Below are positions 16,468 to 23,757 of a stretch of 64,000 bases of DNA, one piece after another. Under the pieces are notes generated by a model. That model was given only the letters and a program-made list of their open reading frames with translations, had not been told where the DNA came from and did no database searches. The DNA lies in NCBI GenBank assembly GCA_937944485.1, contig CALDYU010000018.1, positions 1 to 64,000 of the forward strand, in the 5' to 3' direction. The DNA is from an uncultured Flavobacteriaceae bacterium. Lineage in GTDB: Bacteria > Bacteroidota > Bacteroidia > Flavobacteriales > Flavobacteriaceae. Position numbers and translations under genes: made by a program. Every line of letters begins with the position of its first letter. Position 1 is the first letter of the stretch.

Positions 16468-19400
16468 TTATTGAATTTCTGACCGTGAACTATCTGTTTC
16501 CGTTTGCACAGAATCGTTAGTGATAGAATCTGTAACCGGTATGGTTTCTTCCATATCAGGGTCTAAGGGCTGTAGCTGTTCATCTTGCTTTTCAAACTGA
16601 TCTTCATAGAATTTATCAAAATACTCATTGAAAATGAGCGTTTCAGATTCCCCTTGCTCACGATCTTTATTAATTACCAAAATATCAATAATGCGTCGAT
16701 AGGCGGTCATGTCATCTAAAATGTTTTCGCCACGGGCTATTCGCTCTTCTAAGGGCAAGTCATAATAGTAATCTAACCGTTCAATGTATTTGGTTTTTAA
16801 TCGTTCAAACAGGTCTCGTGCTTTATTTGTTTCCCCTACCTTATAATAACCATCAATAAAAGGTTCAATGAGTGTATAATACCCAAATTGATCTAAAGGC
16901 ATATTGTTCATGCTAATTTCAATGACTTCTTTTGCCTTATCTATTTTTCCTTCATTAACCAAAGCCTCCATGAGTCGAGCAAGATTACTTCGAAAAGTAA
17001 CGCTTTGAATTCGCGTTTGTGTATCATGATAAATATCAGGGTCACCAGAATTGCCCCAATCCCATTTAGTAACAATATCATACATGAGGTCAGTATCTAT
17101 ACGTCCCATTTCAAATCCATTAGGTCTTTCGGTACGTATGGGCACAAGTTTATAGGCTAATCCATCTAACTGAAGGTAATCTTTCATCCATATAAATTCG
17201 GCATCATCAAAACTTCCACCTGAAAAATAAATAGGGCGTTTCCAATCATTATTGGCTAGAATATCAAGCATCATCATACTTTTTTTAGTAATAACACCAG
17301 GCAGGCTGATATCGATATAATCAACAATTAAAGCCGAGTCTTTTTCTTTAACCAAGCCACTTTCTAAGACATTCTTTTTATTGACTGGAACTCGGATTTT
17401 TTTGGTAGGGTAATAGACTAAGTTCAAAACATCTTCAGAATACTGACTTAGATCAGCACCTTTTTGTTGAAAAAAGTATTTTAGTTTGGTCTCAGGTCGA
17501 TCACCATCAATCCAATCAATAAATGCTTGAACACTCCAGCGACTTGCCGTAACCTCTTTATTGAAAATAGAATTCGCATCTTGATGATATAATACATCTC
17601 TTGAGCCTGTTCTATACCTTTCATGCGCTATTTGAGAGGGAATAGGATCACTTGTATAAGCCTTACGCTTCATTTGATCTACATACCAATCCGTTTCAAA
17701 AAGACTGGTGCAAATAACACGTACATCAGTACGATAATTTTCAATTTCTTGGGTGTACCACACCGGAAAAGTATCATTATCACCAATGGTAAATAGCATG
17801 GCGCCAGCATCTTTCTGGCACGAATCAAGATAAGCCTTTGCCGTTGATTGAGCTGTAAAACGATTTGATCGATCATGGTCATCCCAATTTTGATAGGCCA
17901 TTAATGAAGGCACCGCGAGTAGACAAATAGCAGTAATCACAGGTGCTGCAATTTTCGGGGTCAAGAATTTTCTAAACTCATCGAACAAGCCATAAACGCC
18001 AATGCCGATCCAAAGGGCAAAAATGTAAAAGGAGCCAACAAGGGAATAGTCGCGCTCACGGGGTTGAAATATATACGGATTCGTGTAAAATTGAATCGCG
18101 AGCCCTGTAAAGAGAAAGAAGACCAGCAATACCCAAAATTGTTTCGCGTTTTTCGAAATTTGAAACACCAAGCCAATAATACCAAGTAATAGGGGTAAGA
18201 AGAAATACGTATTTCTACCTTTATTATTTTCCACATCAGAAGGTAAATTATTTTGACTGCCTAAGGCTGGGCGCATACTATCTATAAAATCAATGCCACT
18301 TAACCAGTTACCATTGTCGTTGTATCTGCCCTGAACATCGTTCTGTTTTCCTGTGAAATTCCACATAAAATAGCGCCAATACATGTAGCTAAATTGAAAT
18401 TCAAACATGTATTGTATGTTCTGCCATAAGGTTGGTGGTTGTACGTCTAAATAATCTTTTTCTCTATTTATACTTCTTATGAAATCAATATATTGCCCTG
18501 CATCTATTTCACCTTCGGAATAAGCTGCATTCATTTTCTGAACTGTAGTTTTCAATTCTTTACTTGACACAGTCATTTCTACATCTAGAAGACCAAAATA
18601 TTTCATGTAATTTTCAGCATGCTGCGCACTCCACATTCTGGGGAGCAAGCCAACATGGTCCTTATCATCCGTAGGTATTGACTTTTCCCAATAATTGACA
18701 ATGACATATTTGCCTAGCTTATCATCACGCTCGTATTTAGGCACACCATCTTTGTTTTCTCCGTTGGGCGCAAAAGTTGTCGAATAATATGCTCCGTAAA
18801 TCGGACTATCAACACCAGGGTATTGTTCTCGGTTATAGTAAGCTAAGAGAGAACGTGCATCAGCAGGGTCATTTTCATTAATTACAACATTAGCATTAGC
18901 GCGTATGGGTAACATAATCCATGATGAAAAACCTAAAAACAAAAACATGAGGCATAACACAATGGTATTGGCTGTTTTGAAATTGTTTTTTCGCGTATAA
19001 TTCAATCCGAAATAGAATAATGCTATAAAAAGAAGACCTATGATGATAGAACCTGAATTGAATGGTAACCCGATTTCATTGATAAAGAAAACTTCACCCC
19101 ATCCGAATAATTTTAACACATAAGTAAGGGAGAATTTATAAACCAACATTAATATGGCTATTACCACTACATTGGCAATTAAAAAGTTTTTTACGGTTGT
19201 TGTTTTGTACTTCTTAAAGTAATATAATAGGCCTATTGAAGGAATCGCCAGAAACCCCATAAACTGTATGCCGAAGGTAAGCCCTACCACAAAAGAAATG
19301 AGCACTAACCATTTATTCCCTCTTGGGTTGGCAAGGTTATCAGTCCATTTAAGACCCATCCACAACAAAAGCGACATGATTAAACTCGCCATGGCATATA

Positions 19401-19842
19401 CTTCTGTTTCGACGGCATTGAACCAAAAACTATCGGAGAACGTAAAAGCTAAACTGCCAACTAAACCACTACCTAAAACCGCAATGGCTTTGCTATTGGT
19501 TAAAACATCAGCCTTATTAATCAGCTTACGCACAAGGTTGGTAATGGTCCAAAACATAAAGAGAATGGTAAAGGCACTTGAAGCACCTGATACGAAATTT
19601 ACCATACGCGCAACCAGTTGGTCATCACCAAAAGCGAACATGGCAAAGAAAGCACCAATCATTTGCATAAGCGGGGCTCCAGGGGGGTGACCTACCTGTA
19701 ATTTTGCTGAAGTTGAGATATATTCTCCGGCATCCCAAAAACTGCTTGTTGGTTCAACCGTAATAAAATAGGTGATAAATGCGATAAAAAAGACTGCCCA
19801 TCCTAAGAGGGTATCCCATTTTTCGAAGTTCTTTGAAAACAT
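16468..19842 (-). CDS. DUF2723 GT-C family membrane glycosyltransferase
   Basis: I start this 1124-residue protein at the ATG at 19842 (MFSKNFEKWDTLLGWAVFFI); a further ATG 51 bases upstream would add an atypical N-terminus. About the first 640 residues hold a dozen or more membrane helices. The first periplasmic loop has SSFWDAGEY (D37, E40), the acidic motif of GT-C glycosyltransferases, followed by GHPPGAPLMQ. The C-terminal 480 residues are soluble, with IGDNDTFPVWYTQE, an alpha-helical repeat region and a Ser/Thr/Glu/Asp-rich tail. The eukaryotic relative TMEM260 is a protein O-mannosyltransferase, so a role in protein O-glycosylation in the cell envelope is reasonable but inferred. Confidence 0.88.
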   Translation of the reverse strand: MFSKNFEKWDTLLGWAVFFIAFITYFITVEPTSSFWDAGEYISTSAKLQVGHPPGAPLMQMIGAFFAMFAFGDDQLVARMVNFVSGASSAFTILFMFWTITNLVRKLINKADVLTNSKAIAVLGSGLVGSLAFTFSDSFWFNAVETEVYAMASLIMSLLLWMGLKWTDNLANPRGNKWLVLISFVVGLTFGIQFMGFLAIPSIGLLYYFKKYKTTTVKNFLIANVVVIAILMLVYKFSLTYVLKLFGWGEVFFINEIGLPFNSGSIIIGLLFIALFYFGLNYTRKNNFKTANTIVLCLMFLFLGFSSWIMLPIRANANVVINENDPADARSLLAYYNREQYPGVDSPIYGAYYSTTFAPNGENKDGVPKYERDDKLGKYVIVNYWEKSIPTDDKDHVGLLPRMWSAQHAENYMKYFGLLDVEMTVSSKELKTTVQKMNAAYSEGEIDAGQYIDFIRSINREKDYLDVQPPTLWQNIQYMFEFQFSYMYWRYFMWNFTGKQNDVQGRYNDNGNWLSGIDFIDSMRPALGSQNNLPSDVENNKGRNTYFFLPLLLGIIGLVFQISKNAKQFWVLLVFFLFTGLAIQFYTNPYIFQPRERDYSLVGSFYIFALWIGIGVYGLFDEFRKFLTPKIAAPVITAICLLAVPSLMAYQNWDDHDRSNRFTAQSTAKAYLDSCQKDAGAMLFTIGDNDTFPVWYTQEIENYRTDVRVICTSLFETDWYVDQMKRKAYTSDPIPSQIAHERYRTGSRDVLYHQDANSIFNKEVTASRWSVQAFIDWIDGDRPETKLKYFFQQKGADLSQYSEDVLNLVYYPTKKIRVPVNKKNVLESGLVKEKDSALIVDYIDISLPGVITKKSMMMLDILANNDWKRPIYFSGGSFDDAEFIWMKDYLQLDGLAYKLVPIRTERPNGFEMGRIDTDLMYDIVTKWDWGNSGDPDIYHDTQTRIQSVTFRSNLARLMEALVNEGKIDKAKEVIEISMNNMPLDQFGYYTLIEPFIDGYYKVGETNKARDLFERLKTKYIERLDYYYDLPLEERIARGENILDDMTAYRRIIDILVINKDREQGESETLIFNEYFDKFYEDQFEKQDEQLQPLDPDMEETIPVTDSITNDSVQTETDSSRSEIQ

Positions 19843-20070
19843 GTACAGATGAATTAACGAATGGGGCGAATTTAGGAATAAATATAGATACATAGCTAGG
19901 TTTTTGATAAACCTTTAACATGGTAAAGTCTTCCGTTTAGCCCCTTCCGAAGCCGGGCATGTATCTTAATCTAAAATGAGTTTCAATTGGTGACTGCTCC
20001 TTCTACTTAGGGAAGGGCAGAAATGGGGTCATCAATGGGTTGTTTTTTAAATAATTGTAATAGAAAATAT

Positions 20071-20100
20071 TTGTGCAAACCAAACATTGTTTTAAATTTG
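20071..20100 (+). promoter_or_regulatory. Promoter of tRNA-Gln
   Basis: TTG (20071-20073), a 19-base spacer and TAAATTTG (20093-20100) form a near-perfect Bacteroidota housekeeping promoter ending 38 bases before the tRNA. The rest of the roughly 300 bases upstream, back to the DUF2723 gene, holds nothing else I can recognise. Confidence 0.75.
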
Positions 20101-20138
20101 CACGCTCGAAAGCTGAATTGGTTTCAGTTTCTAGAGAT

Positions 20139-20210
20139 TGGCCCATGGTGTAATTGGCAACACTCCGGTTTTTGGTACCGTCATTCAAGGTTCGAGTCCT
20201 TGTGGGCCAA
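20139..20210 (+). tRNA. tRNA-Gln (anticodon TTG)
   Basis: A complete 72-base cloverleaf. The acceptor stem is TGGCCCA with TGGGCCA and discriminator A at 20210. The D arm is GGTGTAATTGGCAACAC-like, the anticodon stem is CGGT/ACCG around TTTTGGT, giving anticodon TTG for Gln CAA, and the T arm contains GGTTCGAGTCC. The CCA end is not encoded (ACA follows). A terminator hairpin comes 13 bases later. Confidence 0.95.
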
Positions 20211-20211
20211 C
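20194..20211 (+). repeat. 18-base direct repeat, copy 1 (tRNA-Gln 3' end)
   Basis: GAGTCCTTGTGGGCCAAC covers the T-arm to acceptor end of tRNA-Gln plus one base. It recurs exactly at 20326-20343. Confidence 0.85.
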
Positions 20212-20222
20212 AAAGATTAATT

Positions 20223-20262
20223 AAACCCTAATGTCTTTTGATGTTAGGGTTTCTTTTTTTTT
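20223..20262 (+). terminator. Terminator of tRNA-Gln
   Basis: AAACCCTAA pairs with TTAGGGTTT (9 bp, 12-base loop), followed by CTTTTTTTTT. It is a standard intrinsic terminator directly after the tRNA. Confidence 0.88.
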
Positions 20263-20283
20263 GATAGGGTTAGTACGAGAAGT

Positions 20284-20326
20284 TTATCCTGAGCCTGCCT
20301 GTCGGCAGACAAGCGTAGTCGAAGGG
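20284..20326. repeat. REP-like interspersed repeat with nested palindrome
   Basis: The core TTATCCTGAGC ... AGCGTAGTCGAAGGG resembles the short palindromic-type intergenic repeat common in flavobacterial genomes (TCCTGAGCGTAGTCGAAGGG form). Here it is split by a second small hairpin, CTGCC-TGTC-GGCAG (20295-20308). It abuts the second copy of the tRNA-Gln tail. Copy number elsewhere in the genome cannot be seen from this window. Confidence 0.6.
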
Positions 20327-20343
20327 AGTCCTTGTGGGCCAAC
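20326..20343 (+). repeat. 18-base direct repeat, copy 2 (orphan tRNA-Gln 3' end)
   Basis: This is identical to 20194-20211 but without the rest of a tRNA; the REP-like sequence lies where the anticodon and D arms would be. A second terminator hairpin follows at 20346. It may be the stub of a former tandem tRNA-Gln or an attachment-site repeat. Confidence 0.8.
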
Positions 20344-20345
20344 TT

Positions 20346-20380
20346 AAATCCCATAATCATTTGATTGCGGGATTTTTATT
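20346..20380. terminator. Hairpin terminator after the orphan tRNA tail
   Basis: AAATCCC pairs with GGGATTT (7 bp), and an internal AATCA/TGATT arm extends it, followed by TTATTT on the plus strand. It lies 9 bases beyond the stop of the minus-strand antiporter and may serve both directions. Confidence 0.65.
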
Positions 20381-20388
20381 TCATCAAA

Positions 20389-21750
20389 CTATTCTTGCGA
20401 TAACTCCCCCTCAATATCTGGGTTTTCCATTGAAATGCCCTGGTCTGAATCGGGTTGAGTTAATGTCTCTGGGTTTTCATTAGGGTCATTCAAAGCGTCT
20501 TCAGCTTCGTTGCGCAGCAAAACTTCTTCATCGATTTCATCTAATGGCGTACCCATTTTGCGTTTGTCTTTAATCATTGCCCAAGTCATAATTAAGCTGG
20601 TGGCGATAATAACAAATAACAAAATACCAGATTCAAACTCCGCAACCTTAGCTTGGGCTGGAATGGCGTAGAATAATAAAACGGTTATCAACCCTCGAGG
20701 TGCAATAAATAATTGCGGCTGAATATCAGCACCAACGAATACACGTAAAATCACCCAGCGAATAATATATATTGATGCTATAATTAGAATACTTACAATT
20801 GCTACGTTTAAGCTTAGGAGTGATGATAGAACAATAGTAATTCCGAAGATTACGAAGAAAAAAGTACGCACCACAAAGGCGGTTTCTAGAGTAATAATAT
20901 GCAGTTCATGATACATCTGTTGCATGCGTTCTTCTTCTAAAAATATTTTAGTTTTCCCTGGAAAGAAGAGATTGATATTTTTAATAATCAACCCGAAAAT
21001 GAGAATAATAATAAGCGAAGAGAGATGCATTTGTTTTCCAATGGCATAGAGCAGTAAAAGCACGGCGATTAATAAAAAAAGTTTCGCCTGACTTTTAATA
21101 CGCTGAAAAACTAAAATAATGGCATAACTGGCAACCACCGCAATGACTATAGTCAACACTAGATTTATCGAGAAACCTGCAACGCCACTATCTTCGGCAG
21201 GGTTTAAACCTCCTGCTAAAAAATAGAACATCATAATTCCGAAAATATCAGAAAAGGTACTTTCATAAATATGAAATTCCTTTTTGGCGGCAACGAGTCC
21301 TCCAACACTCGGAATAATGATGGCGCTTGATAAAATTGATAAGGGCGTTGCATAGAGCCAGGCCGATTGCATGCTCATTCCTTCAATAAAATAGTTTAAA
21401 ATTAGAGCCGCTACCCAAGTAGAACCCACTAAGCCTATTAGTGCAATAGCCATTGATTTTAGAATAGGAATAATTTTGTCTTTTCTAAGTTCTAATTCTA
21501 AGGCTGCCTCAAGCACGATCATGATCAAACCAACAGTGCCTAAAATTTCAAGCGTACCACCGAGGGAATCCCCATAATTAATGTCGCTTGAAACAAAAAA
21601 TCCGAGTCCAATATTAATGAGAACCCCTAACACAATGAGCATTAACACCGAAGGAATATTCGTCTTTTTAGAGATGCCATTAAACCAGAAAGAGAGTACC
21701 ACAATAATTGAAGCACCTATGATAAGATTATAAGAAGACAGAATTTCCAT
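20389..21750 (-). CDS. CPA1-type cation:proton antiporter
   Basis: The 453-residue protein has about 12 membrane helices and matches the Na+/H+ exchanger fold of the CPA superfamily. Visible blocks include PSVLMLIVLGVLIN in an early helix, GLIMIVLEAALELELR, ATPLSILSSAIIIPSVGGL in the unwound transport helix region, ESTFSDIFGIMMFYFLAGG and APRGLITVLLFYAIP. The last 55 residues form an acidic, Asn/Pro/Gln-rich cytoplasmic tail with no known domain. It probably exports Na+ or K+ in exchange for protons in a marine setting; ion choice cannot be read from sequence. It is monocistronic. Confidence 0.85.
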   Translation of the reverse strand: MEILSSYNLIIGASIIVVLSFWFNGISKKTNIPSVLMLIVLGVLINIGLGFFVSSDINYGDSLGGTLEILGTVGLIMIVLEAALELELRKDKIIPILKSMAIALIGLVGSTWVAALILNYFIEGMSMQSAWLYATPLSILSSAIIIPSVGGLVAAKKEFHIYESTFSDIFGIMMFYFLAGGLNPAEDSGVAGFSINLVLTIVIAVVASYAIILVFQRIKSQAKLFLLIAVLLLLYAIGKQMHLSSLIIILIFGLIIKNINLFFPGKTKIFLEEERMQQMYHELHIITLETAFVVRTFFFVIFGITIVLSSLLSLNVAIVSILIIASIYIIRWVILRVFVGADIQPQLFIAPRGLITVLLFYAIPAQAKVAEFESGILLFVIIATSLIMTWAMIKDKRKMGTPLDEIDEEVLLRNEAEDALNDPNENPETLTQPDSDQGISMENPDIEGELSQE

Positions 21751-21900
21751 ACGGCAAGTATTTAGTGTTTTGTTAGTGGGCGTCTTGAAAATTAAAAATA
21801 GTATTTAATGCTGAGCTTTATGTTTAAAAAACGAATAATCTGGCTAATAGCGTATTTATAGAAGCGGGCATTTTATTTTTTTTAGCATTAAAATCGACTA

Positions 21901-21931
21901 TTGCAAAAAAATAAAATTAAGTGTATATTTG
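21901..21931 (+). promoter_or_regulatory. Promoter of the rimP-nusA-infB operon
   Basis: TTG (21901-21903), a 20-base spacer and TATATTTG (21924-21931) fit the Bacteroidota consensus very well. The rimP ATG is 69 bases downstream, leaving a leader that contains a terminator-like hairpin. Confidence 0.75.
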
Positions 21932-21961
21932 CACGACTGAAAGGATAGAAGTTTTATTCAT

Positions 21962-21990
21962 GAGGGGACATATAGTCCTCTTTTTTATTT
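21962..21990 (+). promoter_or_regulatory. Attenuator-like hairpin in the rimP-nusA-infB leader
   Basis: GAGGGGAC pairs with GTCCTCTT around ATATA (8-bp stem with G-U pairs at its base), and the right arm runs directly into TTTTATTT. It has the structure of an intrinsic terminator but lies between a strong promoter and the rimP start 9 bases later. Since the operon encodes the termination and antitermination factor NusA, attenuation sensitive to NusA is a reasonable inference. Confidence 0.6.
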
Positions 21991-21999
21991 CTTGAGATT

Positions 22000-22461
22000 A
22001 TGTTCGCAACTAAAGTCACGAGGCTTTTGAATGATGCACTTGAAGAAGATGAGCGCCTTTTTTTGATTGATTTATCGATCACAGGAGAAAATTCGATTAA
22101 AGTGATTTTAGATGGTGATGCTGGTGTAACCGTGCAAGATTGCATGAAAGTTAGTAGGGCAATTGAACACAATTTAGATCGAGAAGAAGAAGATTTTTCC
22201 TTAGAAGTGGCTTCAGCTGGTGCCGCTTCTCCTTTAGTTTTACCTAGACAGTATAAAAAAAATGTAGGTAGAAAGTTGGCGGTTCGAACAGCGGAGGAAT
22301 CGTATGAGGGAAATTTAACATCAGCGACCGATGAAACTATTGTTTTAGAGTGGAAGGCTCGAGAACCTAAGCCTATCGGAAAAGGAAAACATACCGTTCA
22401 AAAGAGCGCGGAAATAAATTTTTCAGATATAATGGAAGCAAAAGTTATTTTAAAATTTTAA
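22000..22461 (+). CDS. rimP: Ribosome maturation factor RimP
   Basis: RimP assists late 30S subunit maturation. The 153-residue protein has the N-terminal alpha/beta domain (LFLIDLSITGENSIKVILDGD, then VTVQDCMKVSRAIEHNLDRE) with the family motif SLEVASAGAASPL, in which the usual Gly-Leu/Ser-Pro segment is slightly altered. The C-terminal SH3-like domain follows (KKNVGRKLAVRT ... ADETIVLEWKA region). It is the first gene of rimP-nusA-infB, with a 10-base gap to nusA. Confidence 0.93.
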   Translation: MFATKVTRLLNDALEEDERLFLIDLSITGENSIKVILDGDAGVTVQDCMKVSRAIEHNLDREEEDFSLEVASAGAASPLVLPRQYKKNVGRKLAVRTAEESYEGNLTSATDETIVLEWKAREPKPIGKGKHTVQKSAEINFSDIMEAKVILKF

Positions 22462-22471
22462 TAGCATAAGA

Positions 22472-23704
22472 ATGGAGAATATTGCATTAATTGAATCTTT
22501 TTCAGAGTTCAAAGACGACAAGTTCATTGATAGAGTGACCTTGATGGCAATTTTAGAAGATGTATTTAGAAATGCCCTAAAAAAGAAGTTTGGTTCTGAT
22601 GATAACTTTGATATTATTATCAACCCTGATAAAGGGGATTTAGAAATTTGGAGAAATAGAATTGTTGTTGAAGATGGTGAAGTAGAAGAGCCGAATGAAG
22701 AGATATCTCTTTCAGAAGCGCAAAAAATTGAACCTGATTTTGAAGTAGGTGAAGATGTATCTGAAGAGGTGAAGTTAATGGATTTGGGAAGAAGGGCTAT
22801 TTTGGCATTGCGTCAAAATTTGATTTCTAAAATTCATGAGCATGATAATACGACCATTTATAAGCAGTTTAAAGATTTAGAAGGCGAAATTTATACCGCT
22901 GAGGTGCACCATATTCGCCATAAGGCAATCATTTTATTAGACGATGAGGGGAATGAAATTATTCTACCAAAAGATCGTCAGATTCCTTCAGATTTCTTTA
23001 GAAAAGGAGATAACGTACGTGGCATTATTGAAAGTGTTGAATTGAAGGGAAACAAGCCGGCAATAATTATGTCAAGAAGTTCTCCTAAATTTTTAGAACA
23101 ATTATTCTTTCAAGAAATTCCTGAGGTTTTCGACGGCTTGATTTCAATTAAAAAAGCCGTTAGAATTCCAGGAGAAAAAGCGAAAGTTGCGGTTGATTCT
23201 TATGATGATCGTATTGACCCTGTTGGAGCCTGTGTAGGTATGAAAGGATCTCGAATTCACGGTATCGTTCGTGAATTGGGGAATGAAAATATTGATGTAA
23301 TAAACTGGACGAGCAATCCACAATTGTTAGTGACAAGAGCATTGAGTCCCGCTAGAGTGTCTTCTGTTAAATTGAATGATGAGAAAATGACGGCGCAGGT
23401 GTATCTGAAGCCTGAAGAAGTTTCTAAAGCCATTGGTAGAGGAGGTCATAATATTCGGTTGGCGGGTCAGTTGACGGGATATGAAATTGATGTTTTCCGT
23501 GAAGGAGTTGAAGAAGATGTAGAGCTAACTGAATTTTCAGATGAGATTGATGCTTGGATCATCGAAGAATTTAAGAAAATAGGTATGGATACCGCTAGAA
23601 GTGTTCTTGAGCAAGATGTTGATGATCTTGTAAAAAGAACTGATCTTGAAGAAGAGACGATAACAGAGGTTGTACGCATACTCAAAACAGAATTAGAAGA
23701 ATAG
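22472..23704 (+). CDS. nusA: Transcription termination/antitermination factor NusA
   Basis: The 410-residue protein has the NusA order: an N-terminal RNA polymerase-binding domain (residues 1 to about 125, LIESFSEFKDDKFIDRVTLM), an S1 domain (about 130-200, GEIYTAEVHHIRHKAIIL) and two KH domains (about 205-345, with VGACVGMKGSRIHGIVRELG and KAIGRGGHNIRLAGQLTG). A single helical C-terminal segment (EEFKKIGMDTARSVLEQDVDDLVKRT) stands where enterobacterial NusA has two acidic repeats. It modulates pausing, termination and antitermination. It lies 10 bases after rimP and 53 before infB. Confidence 0.97.
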   Translation: MENIALIESFSEFKDDKFIDRVTLMAILEDVFRNALKKKFGSDDNFDIIINPDKGDLEIWRNRIVVEDGEVEEPNEEISLSEAQKIEPDFEVGEDVSEEVKLMDLGRRAILALRQNLISKIHEHDNTTIYKQFKDLEGEIYTAEVHHIRHKAIILLDDEGNEIILPKDRQIPSDFFRKGDNVRGIIESVELKGNKPAIIMSRSSPKFLEQLFFQEIPEVFDGLISIKKAVRIPGEKAKVAVDSYDDRIDPVGACVGMKGSRIHGIVRELGNENIDVINWTSNPQLLVTRALSPARVSSVKLNDEKMTAQVYLKPEEVSKAIGRGGHNIRLAGQLTGYEIDVFREGVEEDVELTEFSDEIDAWIIEEFKKIGMDTARSVLEQDVDDLVKRTDLEEETITEVVRILKTELEE

Positions 23705-23757
23705 CTATATATTAGCATTATTATTGGGTAAATTAATTAGAATAGGATTTCGTATTT

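Noticed and set aside
19268-19690. 140-codon plus-strand open frame inside the DUF2723 gene
   Set aside because: It lies wholly antisense to well-supported membrane helices of a recognised family; composition and lack of motifs mark it as a shadow.
20023-20220. 65-codon plus-strand open frame running through tRNA-Gln
   Set aside because: It covers the tRNA promoter and the whole tRNA, so it cannot be a real protein gene.
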